Source: Acanthococcus lagerstroemiae
Taxonomy: Eukaryota; Arthropoda; Insecta; Hemiptera; Eriococcidae
DNA: 64,000 bases
NCBI GenBank assembly: GCA_031841125.1
Contig: CM063107.1
Location: 25,376,499 to 25,440,498, forward strand
Direction of reading: 5' to 3'
Positions 46,701-58,807 of this stretch are shown in pieces (position 1 is the first letter of the stretch; each line of letters begins with the position of its first letter). The position numbers and the translations under genes were made by a program. The notes under the pieces are model-generated. The model did no database searches, was not told the DNA's origin, and saw only the letters and a list, made by a program, of their open reading frames with translations.

Positions 46701-49260
46701 ACTGTAAGCACACACCACTACATTCAACAAAAGCGCACACATATAAATATTCCGCTGAGATATGTTGTGTTGTTGGGTTTATCCGCCCAGGTTCTGGCGT
46801 GCGAAATACGCAGCTTCGCTAGTCCATATACTGGATGGTCGAAGGTTCTAGATGTGACATCTCAGCAGGTTCTGTTTCTCGTGGCCCTCGGCAACGAAAC
46901 AGAAGTACTATTACGAACCGAAATCTGAACATTGTAACTGGTCCTTATAATCTAGCCGCCGGACACCTTGGTTCCGAAAGTGTTGAAGAGTGGAGGCGGA
47001 TAAAACCGGGCGTCGACCTCTGTCTTGATCATGAAGAAAATGCAAATAAAGTGGTTGAAGCAGAGGGCCGACGAACAAAGCTCGGCCTACACGGGACACG
47101 ACTCTGTGCCATTCTAGAGCTGCTGCAGCAGCTACGAACCCCCCAGCAGGGTTCACCCCACCGTCACCACCTTCCTGCATCGCCACAAGTAAGGAGGTGA
47201 GAAGTGAAGGAAACGCATCCGGCTGTGGTGCACCCGAATTCCAGGTTAATGCTGGGTGAGCACTGCCTCGGTCAGTAGGGTGTTCCATAGTGGCCCAGGC
47301 AGGACAGCGCGAATCCGAAACGGAGAGGCGAAATGGGGGCTCGGGCTAGCCTCAAGACGTACCTCTGGTCACAGATGCGATACTCGAAAGGTGGTTTCTG
47401 GGGCAAAGGGTGCAGTGCCTGAGGAGTCTATCTTGCCTACGTGCACTGCCATATGCTCTACCAATGGAGGGGCTATTCCTTCGAGTTTCAATTATGGTTA
47501 AAGGTCCAGCTGTAATATCAATTCATGTTCCAGAAACGATTAATGCTGATCAGGTTCTTCTAGGTTCAATTTTGCAACCATGTTTGGGCGAATAAGACAA
47601 GGCCCGAACATACACTGCACGATAATAAGAGAAACAGAAGTCGAACGGGTTTCATGAGGATGAATACTACGCGGTCCAAGAATGAGTCTATTCATATGGA
47701 ATTGATAATATAATCGAAATACTGAGTGACTTGAAGTTCGAGAGAGGAGAGAATGGGCGAAATCAAAATATAAGAACATCAGCATATAAAATAAAAAAAT
47801 GAATGATAAAGTAAAACTAAACGAAAATATTCACTAACTTTCTGGCGCGATTCTTTCCGTTCATCGACTGAATCTTTGGCTTTCTCTATCCGTTCTATTT
47901 TCCTAGAAATACTGACGGTTGCTTCAGGTATTTTTTTACACACATTCGTACTAGAAACCGGATCAGGGATTAATTCTCTCTTCTTCGCATCTTCCGTCTA
48001 TTTGAAATGAGAAACGAACATATAGCGCTGTGTTTCAACGAAAATACCAACGCTATACTACAACTTGAAACTTCTCACTTCCGTAGCGAACTAAGAACTC
48101 AGATTCCATCTGGCTTATCACCCAACAGTTTCTGGTAAATATCCTTTCTAAACATACAGATTAATAATGAAAAACATACTTCTCGTATCAAGCGCTCTTT
48201 CTCCAGTTTTAGTAATTCCTCTCTCTTTTTTCTGACTTCGTCTAGCTGCCTTTGTTTTTCTTGTTGTTCTTCAAGTGCCCAAAATTTATCCCGTTCAACT
48301 GCATTGATTTCGTTCTTTGGTTCTACTTTTTTGTACGCTGAGTCCTGTATTCGGAAATGAATTGACAGCAAACACATTATTTCAAAGGATTGCATAACGG
48401 TAACCCCGACTGAACGAATGCAACATAATTTGTATGTTTACATACAAAGTATGCAAGTCGGAAAAATTGAAAATTAGATCATACGTGGGAACTCACAATT
48501 TTCTGGAAGCCATCTTTGGCCAAATCCAATCTCTCTTCGAATGAGTATGCAGATGCGGTTGACTTGGATACCTTATCAATTATAATATCTGAGTCGACAT
48601 CTTCTTCAGTACGGGCATTGAGAGTGACGTGAGCTCCTTTCAAAATATTAGAGACATCCCGGATGTGATTCGCGCAAACACCCTTTTTAAGCAGTGGCGC
48701 CCCTTCTCCTTGCTAACAGATGAGTCATATGATTAGTCATAAAGAGATACTGAAGTCGAACAATCGCAAGAAATAATTAATGTTCCATACCCAATTAATC
48801 AGAACATATTTATTCAGGCTGGTTTTTGGATCGAAAACTTTGCAGAACGCGTACATTATTTTCCCGCTGTTCAACTCTTCCTTCATTTCATCGATACCGT
48901 CACCTACGATAAAGACTCAAGTAATAGATTGCTCTACAGAGAAAAAAAAAACGGATACAGAATATACTCGAAGGATTCGACACGACAATACATACTTCCT
49001 TTACAAACGACTGTCAGCACATCTGTTAATCCTTCATAGCCGAAAATCGCCCTGCAAAAAGGTTCCCAATATAAATCGATCATTTGTTCGGAAAGTGTTT
49101 TCCCTCCCAAGTAACATCAATATTACTTCAACAGCTTCGAATATAAAAGTAATAATTGAATGTGATGTGAGACTCACCAGTTTGTGGATGTTTTATCATC
49201 GACTACATCTCGCCACGCTTGAATAATAAGATTTCTATTGGTATTCAAGTTTATCGCCAT
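37766..49260 (-). CDS. DBNL: Drebrin-like protein (Abp1/DBNL), complete, eleven exons
   Basis: Actin-binding adaptor linking filaments to endocytosis and signalling through its SH3 domain. Exons in order: 49260-49178, 49051-48996, 48903-48791, 48712-48497, 48344-48180, 47997-47839, 46358-46232, 46158-46079, 45993-45918, 45825-45739, 37905-37766; 433 residues, in phase. Exons 1-4 form the N-terminal ADF-homology domain ([24 protein letters not shown]). Exon 5 is a charged coiled coil ([20 protein letters not shown]). Exon 7 has [17 protein letters not shown], a family motif. The SH3 domain spans the last two exons: [12 protein letters not shown], then [39 protein letters not shown]. Donors of exons 7 and 8 have alternatives; I took those that keep phase. 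The last intron is 7.8 kb and transposon-filled. Confidence 0.94.
38880..39235 (+). pseudogene. LINE reverse-transcriptase fragment, plus strand
   Basis: A frame reading [18 protein letters not shown] around 39097-39150 matches the start of the LINE reverse-transcriptase core (usually D.EKAFD.V.W..L). An earlier, partly duplicated stretch at 38900-38990 repeats the same words. It is an inverted copy of part of the element at 39480-41120. Confidence 0.75.
39357..39472. repeat. Tandem duplication of a ~59-bp palindromic unit
   Basis: AGTGCTGTCAAAATATCGAT followed by ATTGAAAATTTTGCAATATC occurs twice in a row; each unit is itself an imperfect palindrome (GTGCTGTC...GACAGCAC in the first copy). 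Confidence 0.8.
39480..41120 (-). pseudogene. Degenerate LINE, reverse transcriptase to 3' end
   Basis: Reading down the minus strand: [18 protein letters not shown] near 40850 (the RT core), RQGCSL-like sequence near 40680, [14 protein letters not shown] near 40590 (the catalytic YADD box), then a 3' region with LINE-typical antisense wording near 40150-40230 and 39490-39540. Stops and shifts break it throughout. Same family as the plus-strand fragment at 38880-39235. Confidence 0.8.
41623..42471. mobile_element. hAT-like MITE, 849 bp, subterminal CGAATCGATTCG arrays, 8-bp TSD
   Basis: It starts CAGGGACGGGCAACGAATCG and ends AATTTGCCCATCCCTG, with CTCTGCAG directly repeated on both sides (41615-41622 and 42472-42479). 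Both ends carry dense arrays of GAATCGCGAATCGATTCG. The core (about 41830-42240) includes an inverted pair, GCGGCAGGGATTG and CAATCCCTGCCGC. No transposase. Confidence 0.88.
43275..44215 (-). pseudogene. R1/jockey-type LINE fragment (endonuclease end and start of reverse transcriptase)
   Basis: The best frame (43704-43459) reads [19 protein letters not shown], then [20 protein letters not shown] and LPKPGKP, the opening of the reverse transcriptase in this group. Downstream (43450-43280) in a shifted frame follow [20 protein letters not shown] and QYGFQAGRS. Upstream (44140-43720) are pieces of the linker after the endonuclease. GC-rich compared with the flanks, so fairly recent, but truncated and shifted. 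It lies in the drebrin-like SH3 intron. Confidence 0.85.
44580..44754. mobile_element. Palindromic MITE, complete copy with 7-bp TSD
   Basis: TAGGGATACTATAGTTACAC at one end is mirrored at the other (GTGTGTAACTATAGTATCCTTA). The whole 175 bases form a near-perfect palindrome containing GCGCGGTGCGAATC in both orientations. CTTCGAC is repeated on each side (44573-44579 and 44755-44761). Same family as 7527-7699. Confidence 0.88.
44867..45037. mobile_element. Inverted-repeat MITE, ~171 bp
   Basis: Arms TTGACTCCCATAAGAAAAAC and its inverted partner GTTTTTCTTAGGGAGTCAA extend about 60 bases each, through ACCTGAGAATAAGAAAT. No clear target duplication. Confidence 0.75.
46580..46856. mobile_element. 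Inverted-repeat element in a drebrin-like intron
   Basis: GGTTCTAGACTTCGACCATCCAGTATATGG with GACTAGCAAAGC on the left pairs with its inverted copy at 46813-46856. No open frame of note. It lies between exons 6 and 7 of the drebrin-like gene. Confidence 0.7.
46870..47600. other. GC-rich block, possible retrotransposon 5' region
   Basis: Much richer in GC than its surroundings, with overlapping frames on both strands (for example 46911-47288 on the minus strand) but no motif I recognise. It lies in an intron between drebrin-like exons 6 and 7. GC-rich 5' regions are common in R1-type LINEs, one of which is nearby, but there is no direct proof. Confidence 0.35.
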
Positions 49261-50096
49261 GATGATTACACTATTAGAAACTTCAATAAGGATACTTCAT
49301 AATCGATGATTGTGTTTCTGAATACGTTACTGAGAGCTCGGGTGCATCGTCGAAGTAGAAGACCTCCTGCGGCTTGAAACAAAAAAAATCACGAAAATCC
49401 TCGCCATACTTCCAGTACGAAACCATGAAAATTTGAAAATGAGAACTTTCTAGGAGAGGTTTTGCTTTCTGTTTTTCAATTTTCAACTAAAAAAAAAATA
49501 GATTAACAAAATTTATTTGTTTACATTTTTGGGCTTCTGGTTCTGGTTCCTTATTTCACGGAGCCGTGTCCAGGTCCAGTGTCCACGATCGCACGATCCA
49601 CGATGATTGTATTATTTATTAATGCCTGAAAAATAGTACCTTAATGTAGGGGTATTTCGGGCCATTTCTTGAGACTCACTAATGCTCACTAAAATAAAAA
49701 TATTTCAATGCTGCTGGCTGCGATTATTTCTGTGAAAGTCCATAATTATTTTTTTTAATTCTTATCATCTGGTCGAATTCTCGATTTATTTATAACTGAA
49801 CTCTGGAAGTATTATTTTAATGTGGATATAAATTAATGTTTTTCTTTTTCAACTGATCTGTCTATAACTTGTATTAATCCTCGAAATCTCATTTTATTGC
49901 TCCTTTATCGTTAAAATCATAAATGTGAATCATATTGCCATTCCTCTACCTGATAGCTATGAACTTGAATCGCAGCTTACATGAAATATTACTTCAACAC
50001 CATCAGTTGTTTTAGGGAACTAGTTCCGGAGGTATTATGAATCGGAACGTGAATTTAGAATGTATATACGTTTACCTTATGTTCTTATTATACTGA
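49261..50096. promoter_or_regulatory. Divergent intergenic region
   Basis: About 840 bases separate the drebrin-like start codon (minus strand) from the small membrane-protein frame (plus strand), so both promoters are likely here. No clear core elements were identified. A palindrome-like GTCCACGATCGCACGATCCACGATG lies at 49582-49606 in pieces. Confidence 0.35.
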
Positions 50097-50493
50097 ATGG
50101 TATACGAAGGCTCTTTCGCTTTCATCTCAAAATTTATGATGCATAATTGTTTTAGGCGCAAATTGCGCATTCCACTATGTATCGCGGTACTTTTCATGAT
50201 ATTATTTGTTATTTTATTTTACAAACACATCAAAAATGTGCATCAGAGACGACAAATGCTGAACCGATTTCTGTCTTACGACCAGTTTGTGAGTATTACT
50301 GCTTTGTTCGGCGAGTTTGGTCTTGTTTCGAGTGACAAATATATTATAATGATTATTATTTCAGTTACGGGAAGTGATGTCGAACGTTAATGAACTGAAA
50401 AAGAAAATTAATGAATCGGAAAGCAGTATTCGTAGGTTATCAAAAATACTGGCTCCTCGTTCAAGTGGAATTATGGAAAAAGAACTTCACTAA
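50097..50493 (+). CDS. Small single-pass membrane protein with coiled-coil tail, unrecognised
   Basis: Two exons, 50097-50288 and 50365-50493, joined GT-AG in phase, give 106 residues. Residues about 25-42 form one strong hydrophobic helix (IPLCIAVLFMILFVILFY) preceded by basic residues (RRKLR), suggesting a type II orientation with the N terminus in the cytosol. The tail holds a heptad-like charged stretch (EVMSNVNELKKKINESES). I do not recognise the family. An acceptor-like TTGTTTTAG just before GCGCAAATT at 50156 means the N terminus may instead come from an upstream exon. The clean splice and organised domains make a real gene likely. Confidence 0.55.
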
Positions 50494-53400
50494 TTTATAG
50501 GTAAGCTTGTTTATAGTATAATAATTCAGGTTATTCTTAAGGTTCACAGTTTGTTCTAGTCGTAACTGTGAAATTTCTGTGCTAGAAAGTCTACCCTACA
50601 TACCATTATAATTGTTCCTTTTCATGTGATTAGGACATTCATTATGAAATATATTTTAAAAAGTACTTCAGTCACTCTATCTGATGACTTTCTCCGTATG
50701 TACGCTAATTCTCTGAGCAGAACATAAGAGATATTGAGAAAATCCCGGCTTTTAATCAATGTCTATTTTTGATTGCAGCTTGTCACTGCTGTGTTTTAAA
50801 GTGTGATATGTCAGATCGATGCGTCAATCACAGCGCTCATTGGCGAAGAACAAAAGCCTTTCATTGTTCAAGTTGATTGTTACATTTGCTTATCACTTAT
50901 ACTGGAGCATGGTTAAATGTTTCGTCAGGATTAAAGTAATTGATAATGTAGATTATATGAATTCAAGGTCAAACGTGTAAAATGATGGGAACTCCCTGGA
51001 CCAGATTCTTAAATGTACTTATTTTCACTGTAGATGTCATGATGTAACCCGTTACCTATTTTTATGAATTATTATTGGATTATGCTAAATATTAGTTACC
51101 TTGTTTACATGTGCGGTATCATGACCAACTAATGCCGATAAAGAAAAGCAGATGTTTGTAGGGTGTTACAGGTTGATGTATAGGATTATTGCGTGCACTT
51201 CCATTTTGCGGAATACAACTCCAGAAGCTGTCTGAATTATGAATCGGGATGGGATTGATGATATCACGCAGGTGTGCGATTCCAGAATTCAGCTTTTTCA
51301 TTGAAATTAAAATCTACATGGCATAGTGCAGATTAGGGGAAGAAAAGGCAAAATTCCTTAAATTTAATTCAAGGGCGATAGTTCTAAAAAGTCTGTTTTA
51401 AATGTGCACATCCTAACCCGTAACACATCTCCCTGTGTTCGACTTTAATCATAGTGTAATGTTTCCTAGTCATGTTTGTAACATTTTGGCATTGTTTATT
51501 TTTTACACTTGTCGTTTGGTTTTGTTTTTAAAGGTTTGTTTGAAATATATTTTCGTTTGTGAACTAAACGGTTTCTATTTTTATGTGTCAAGATAACGAA
51601 ATTACACCGAAATTTGAATATGATTTGAAGACTTTGAGTGTTCTAATTTTACTTAATGTGAAAGATGTAGACAAAAATTCGTAATAAGAAGGGATGAACG
51701 TGATTTGCGAACAAAACGTGTCCAAATTCCTAAAAAATAATCATTTTTTAAAGCCACTGAGGGAGGGGTTTATTCCCCTAATAAACAAAACGCCAAATAT
51801 GCTACTGGTGTATTTTAAATCAGAATATGGCGAACTAGCCATCAGCCGAGCTATTCGGACTGCAAGCGCGAAAGAGTCGCTCTCTACAATTTTAGGCACG
51901 TGAAAAAAAGGAACTAATAAAACCCTATACATTTTAGAAAAAATTATCAGATTGAAATAAAAATGGTCTCAATGGAAGGGAAATTCTATGTACTATAAAT
52001 TTGGTTCTATTCATTTTTTCGATAAACGCTTTCGTTTTCATAATATTTTGAGATTTCTTCGTAGGCCTGTAAATGAAATATTCCCCTTGATCAGGGTTAC
52101 AAGGTAAACAGCGCGCCACCGCTTTGAGCAGCCTGAATTATTCAGTAAATTCAACAAGCTACCATGAGTAAACCATGAGTGGCGACAATGATGGCAGCGA
52201 CTTCCACTTTACACAGAGCTTGAGGAATCTATTGTTTGCCAGCAATCCGTTCATTTTCGGTTCTGTTTATTATTAAACACCACACAACAGCATAAAAAAC
52301 AATGGGTATAGGAATATACAGGTAACGATTCATCAGATTATTGAAAAAATGGTTTCGGAAGAACTCGAGGTTCAACTCCACGAATGCAAATGAGGAAGGG
52401 CGGACGTTTTCGATTCTTTGATAATGATAAAAATATAATAGCCCCTCATTTCACTTTTCGCTTCAAGTTAATACATGGGTGAATTGATTCACAGACGAAT
52501 TGATAGGGAACCTCGACAACGAATTCAAGAGTTTTATCCACTAGTACGAGAGTCAAACCTCGGCGTTCGTTTGCTATCGAATGCCAAATCTGAGACCTTC
52601 CTGTGCATTACAACTTAACACGGAATATTCATACCGCGAACAATGAAATTCTAGTAAGCACGGAATTAAGTTATCAGAAAGCAACCAACCACCACAGTCT
52701 GCCTGCATAATTCCAATATGAATTGACTGCATTTTACCATCTACTTAAAGTTAGGAACAAGCTCACGGTTCCACTAGATTGAATCGCTTAAATATAAGAA
52801 TCATATTAAATAAATAACTAAATGTTTATTTTTAAAATTATGGTATGGAATCACGAGAGACTTAGCAACTTGATACATTCTAGACATGATAAATTTTAAG
52901 ATAAAATTCCTATAAGAATTACACAATAATGTAATTAATCATAAGAAAACCGGAATTAAAGTAAACAATGACTACGCCGCATTCATAATTTAAATATACA
53001 ATCTAAACAATAAAATGATGAAATTAAGAAGAAAAAAAAATGCCTAAAGCTTAGCTTCTATTAAACCATAATTCTCAACGTACATTTTCAAACTTCTTCC
53101 ACGAAATAACATTCGATAACAAGTGAATTTAAAACTGAAAGTGTCAATAAACGTTAAGATGGAATCTTGCGAAGTCAAAGGTGCTAGAAAATAGTTTGAT
53201 CTCATGTCGAAGATACTGTCACGAGTGAAACAAGGCAACTTTTACATAATCGAATTGCATTTCTTAAAGCTACGAAAATAGAAAAAATTTTTTCTTTTCT
53301 CGAACAATACAGAGATACATCGTCTCACACTCGCAATATGAAATTACAGCTTGATCTCAATGGCACAAAAACTACATCCGACTACGTGAAGTGCGATGGT

Positions 53401-54023
53401 CCTCTTTTGTGGGATGGACCATCCTTTAATGCAGACGAACTTGAACGGCCGGATCAGCAAGAAACACGATTTTAAAAATCACGTTATAGTAAACGCAACA
53501 TTACAGTCAGGATAACCTAACAATTTTACATTATTTGAGATTTAAACCGAGTTTATAACTACCAAATTTAAGACACGTTACAAAGTTTTCTTGGTGTATG
53601 GACAGTAACTAAAGCAAGTTGCAAGTGCAATCGAACTAAATTTCAGTCCCGTCTTCCATACTGATCTTGTTGAGTACTTCCTGGAAGAACCATGAGCCAG
53701 AAAATGATTTACGAAAAATTTTGATGTGGTTTCCATTTTTCATTAACAAACGATCAAGTGGTATTAGGTAGCCAAGCTTTTGTATAAATAGGATAAATAT
53801 AACAACGTAAAATTCGAAAGACTCTACATTACCGAAATAAAAAACAAAAAAAAAGAGCAAATTCATCAGTCGCCATTATAGAATATTGATACCGATGCGA
53901 GATTGTTCAAGATTTATACACGATACTTCACGAACTAAACTGTCCATCAATACTTAAGCTGATTTGAAACAAAAACACAGCTCTGACGAATTATCACAAG
54001 TTCAGTGCATACTCGCAATCAGA
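50494..54023. other. Intergenic and probable 3' untranslated sequence, no gene
   Basis: No protein recognised in 3.5 kb. The AT-rich part from about 52780 to 54020 may include the long 3' untranslated region of the minus-strand gene ending at 54024. The 69- and 64-codon frames at 51694 and 53044 lack motifs and are judged chance. Confidence 0.45.
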
Positions 54024-55362
54024 TCAAAATGACTGGTGACTGGAGCTAAAAGATTGAAAGCCTGACCGCTGAACGCGTTCAACGTATAGCTCGAATAGCA
54101 ATTTGTTATTCTCGTAGTAATGGGGATTTTCAACGGCATTTAAATCGGGTAGATATTTGAAATTTGACTGTACGGTAGAGTACTCCTCGTGTACACAAAC
54201 GAGTCCAGATTGAGCAACATTACACTGAGTCGCATCTCTTTGGAATCCGACTTGACTGTGAGGACTTTGGAATAGATGGTCCTACAAAATCAGAATGTAT
54301 TAAAATATGCTTGTCTAAAGGTGTCTAATAGTATGTAAATCAAGGTTCCTGCACCTGCGAGACGTTTTTGGGCAACCAATACTTGGGAATGCATGAACTG
54401 AAAGAAAGATTTGCTAGAAAATTCCCACTGACGTAAAATTCCAATTTCACATCGAGACATTTTCTGAGATTCAATACTTAAAAAACATGATTTGAAAGGA
54501 GCTGAATTCTACTTAATGCGAAGCAGAACAGCTGGAGGTACGTTCAGAATACACAGGCATTCAGGGTCATCAAAATTTCACAATATAATAGAACCTGTAC
54601 ACAGCTCACAGAATACGTACTTTGACAGGCATGGTTAATGAAGAAGCATTAGGAGGATAAAAAACTGTATTTTCGTGGTTTGTCTCCGATATTTGGTTAT
54701 CTCTCAGATTTTTGAATTTCATTCGTTTTGCACTGGGTGCATGATGGTCGAAATCGTCACACTCGTTCTCACGTTTCTGCTTCCTGTACAAAATACAATA
54801 TCTATGTTAATCGTGCAAAGGGCACTAGAAATCCAGCTCGGTAGGATAGCAGGATTCACCAACGCAAATGGCATGGGTATTTGTACATGTAGGTGGTTAA
54901 AATTAATATATAATACAAATCATCTAACCTGTTACAATGCATTGAATGAGTCATCCTTAAATTTTATGGAAACTGTAGATAATCGGTTACCTTACAATAC
55001 GAGTAACATGGCAAGAAAGGAATATATGATACTCAGGTCGAATAGAAGCAATCAAAATAAGTAGAGAATATTCTGATTGCTGACATTTTAGAACTAAAAT
55101 CGGGATCGTTACATCAAGCTGCAGAAGGAAATGCAACAGGGAATAATATTCTCCAAGTCTATTACAATCGCGATTCACGGCAGCAAAATTCAATAACAAT
55201 AAAATATGAAAGAATTCGACGAAATGGGCAAATCATGAGCAACCTTCTAACTCCTAAATCAGCAACTTCAACCTTCTTTCCAGTGATGGGTTTACAAGTT
55301 GTTTCTGCGATTCTGCGGAAAAGGGAAAACTCATTCAGACCTAGCAGCGAAGGAGCCGCCAT
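54024..55362 (-). CDS. Unrecognised basic, probably nuclear protein, complete, three exons
   Basis: Exons 55362-55244, 54783-54621 and 54281-54024 join in phase to 179 residues. The start MAAPSLLGLNEFSLFRRIAE is followed by TTCKPITGKKVEVADLG, then a lysine/arginine-rich stretch split by an intron (VRRKQKRENE) and APSAKRMKFKN, together resembling a bipartite nuclear localisation signal. The C-terminal part has NPHYYENNKLLFELYVERV, a well-formed amphipathic helix that looks conserved. The exon 1 donor (AAG|GTTGCT) is weak but phase-consistent. I cannot assign a family. Confidence 0.7.
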
Positions 55363-58300
55363 CTAGGTTGAACTAAAATATCAACGGGGTACAACCAATA
55401 TCAAATCAGCTCCCGTTTGAAATATACAGGGCGATTTCGATAGTTCTTGATACTATCCAAATTCCTGTATAATTTGAGCTGACTGAAAATAGGTTTTGAA
55501 TAAAATCGATTTTCCAGATCACGGACTACAAACTAAAAGGTTCTTGTCAATATGTTAACGCGGATTTCATTCTGAAAATGAAACTGATCTTTGCTCTACG
55601 TGTAAAAGGATGGGAGCTATCGATTATGTTCCCGCTCAAGTTTTCCCATGTGTGTTAGTAATAGTTCGTATGTGTGTGGCGACACTAGCGTTTCTACATT
55701 ACCGCACGGTCCGAATTGATAGACGCAATTCGACACCACCTAACGAGGTGATTGAGACCACCTTAAAACCGCCTATTGCGACGGTATTAATTTCGTTCAT
55801 AGGAGGGGGATATGTAAACAGAAAGGGCGAAACAGCTGATTATACCAATTTGAACTTGAATATTACGAACGTGCTACCATCATGCTGTTTCCTGTAAATA
55901 CGAATACTATGACGTCGCCACATAAGGTCTTTGTCAGATGTCGAAGACCGTCTCTAATTTGAAGACACATTGCAGTTGTTAAAGACTGTGGAGAGTCAGG
56001 ACCGTCCTGTTACTGTTGGTCAAAGCGTGCGTATTATTTAGAAAAGTATAAAGGCCCTGCTGATCCTTATCTTGTCAGGAATAAAAGGAAAGGGAGATCA
56101 TTCAAAGAGATTTCACATATTCGCATGTTTTTTTCCCCCAAATGAAAAATTAACATATTACCTATGAAACAGGTCGTGTGGATTGTAAGGGTCCTGGATT
56201 CAAACAAAAAGAAATCTCTCATTCTTACTTTATCTCTTCTACTAGCCATAAAGGTAAAAAAATAACGACATTCATGCCTTTTCGTGTTCAGTCAATATAT
56301 TCACGTCTACATTCATATCAGCACCATTTCGGCTTACACAGACATGTGCATCCAACGTTAAGTGTCAATATTTCATGTGTATATTCATATTGGCAAATTT
56401 GCTTACTTGAACTCTTTAAATCTGTGTTATTCAATGGAAAATCATTTTATTGAAATAATTTCTGTCTAGTTATAAGGTACCATATTTCTCAATTTACAAT
56501 ACCCGATCAAAACTTCCCAACGTGAAAAAAAAAAGGAAAACAAAATGTTCACTTCCATGTCGCATGTAGTGTTTCGCAGGTTACACTGCTACGCATATCG
56601 ACAGCAGTTTTACAGGAAAGAATGCAGAAATTTGGGTATTTTCTTCGTTTCATCGAGAACTATGACACGAAAAGATGCCATTATTATCTTCCAATCCATT
56701 TCTCTTTCGCCTTACCTTCCTCGAGAATAATTACAACCTTTTTCCGTCTGCAATTGCTTCTGGAAAGACTTATTATACGTTCATTCGAATTCGTCCTACT
56801 TTGAACATGAAAAGGGGATGTCAGATGTCGACTTACAAAAAGATCATGACCAAATTGTGGCCAATAATGTGACAGTGAGAGTTTAAGCACATCAGCGAGT
56901 TAATTTGATAAAGAGATTCGTGATCGAAATGTGACGTGCAAGATCTTCAAACAAGCAAGTAAATAAAATTGCCTTTCTGATTGACTGAAAACTACATATC
57001 TCTGTTACATTTTCGATCACAGTTTAGTCATGTTTCAAATGTAACCGGTATTTTCGTCAGTCGAATATATCCTCCAAATCATTTGTCACTTCGGTTCTAC
57101 TCAAGTTGGAAATAAAAAGTTTTGCTAAGGACAGGGGTCGAGGTTCGAAAATTCCTTCACTGCAAAATGGGTATCATTTTATTGGTTTTGAAAATCTTTG
57201 AATTCATTTTCAATGTCACTTTTACCTCCCCCCAACCCAAAAATGAAAAATAAAGACATTTGAGCTAGCGAACGAGGCTGCAAATTGAAAAAGTTGACCA
57301 ATATAATTTGGAAATCGTTGTTTAAAATAATTTTCACGTATGTTTCAATGTAAATCGAAAGTGGTGGATCGAAGGGAGAGGGGGAAAGGATGAGTCAGAA
57401 TTTTATAAACCACAATATGGGTGTTAATTTTGACACAAAGGTCCAAGACTTCACTTCTTGTATTAAATTCATTATACGAAATTTAAGAGATACAGGGCGG
57501 GGGAACCACCTCCAAATAGAAATGTCAACAAGTACCACGTGGAAATCATAATGTTAAATATTGAGTTTATTATTACAATGCTAAGATTTCATAATTTTGC
57601 AGGCACTATGATCCTCTCAGTGAAAACTGATAACAATTTTTCCCAGTTCTAGTCCTTATGTAGGTTACTTTTACGCCTCCAAATAAATAATTTTTAGGCA
57701 GGTTCATGAAGGTTCCACTTCTTGTTTACGTATTGTTAGAAAGGGTTCAGATTCTGGTCCCTATTCTTGAACACTCTAACGGTAATTAATCGATACCATT
57801 TTTTCGAACGAGTCATTCCAATACAGATAACACATACGGTACAACGTTTCATTTGGTTTATAAAATAGGTTATTCAAAAACATATACAAAAAATTCAAGA
57901 CTTACAAAAAATGAGTTCTTGAGCAGTCATTTGAGAATCGGTGGAAATCTTAGATTGATAATTACAATAATAATAAGAATGGAGCAGTTCGGATAGCCGT
58001 ACTGGAACCCATTTCTACAAGACTTCGTTATAAGAATGATTCCATTCTTCACTAAAGGAACGTGTACACTTAAAAGCTACTCAACGATTCTTCATACTCG
58101 ATACATTTCAACAATAATTATATAACCACGCTTTATCAAATTAAAATTAATAAAAATGGTGAAAACGGTATGAGACGCGTAATACGCATGACTTTCTTCG
58201 AACAGTCATTTGTTTAGCTTGAACACATGATTCGCTAAAAACATTGAAGGAAACGAGCTTATATGACTTGAATAAAATTATAGTTATACGGTAATCGCAA

Positions 58301-58807
58301 CTAAATGAATAGAATAAGAACTAATACTACGCATCACCTACACAAAATAAGTCTTACAAAATATGAGATTTACTTTCAGTCGCCAATTCTCTAGTAACTT
58401 CATTTCTTAAAAATTAGCCGCGCTGTCAAAGGTTTTCAAAATTACAAGTATTTTCACCTTACAAAAAAGAAGTAACGAACTGAGGACATGGATTACATTG
58501 ATTACCCTCGTAAATTGAGAATGATAAAGCTGAATTGTTGGTAGTAAACAAAGGATGGTTTAGAAATCCGTTTAATACACCAAAAATTTATATTCACAAT
58601 GCAAGCGCAAAACCCATGACACAATTTTCATTTGCATTCACTACCATCAATTTTACCAGATCATCACCCTCAACCGACAAAAATAAATCATGCAATTCGC
58701 GTTCACAATTCGTACTCTTTTCCGTAAGACGGGCCACTTTGCAATTAGCCCCCTCGCATCAACACATAACTTCGCCCCCCGAAATTGATGGCCAACAAAT
58801 TGCCCAA
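55363..58807. other. Intergenic stretch, no recognised gene
   Basis: A 95-codon plus-strand frame at 55610-55897 contains two hydrophobic stretches and is a little long for chance, but shows no recognised motif or splice partner. Overlapping frames at 56545-56890 are ordinary AT-rich noise. The part near 58808 should hold the TSC2 3' untranslated region. Confidence 0.4.

Noticed and set aside
55610..55897. 95-codon ORF with hydrophobic segments
   Set aside because: No recognisable domain, no splice partner, no flanking evidence; kept only as a note.
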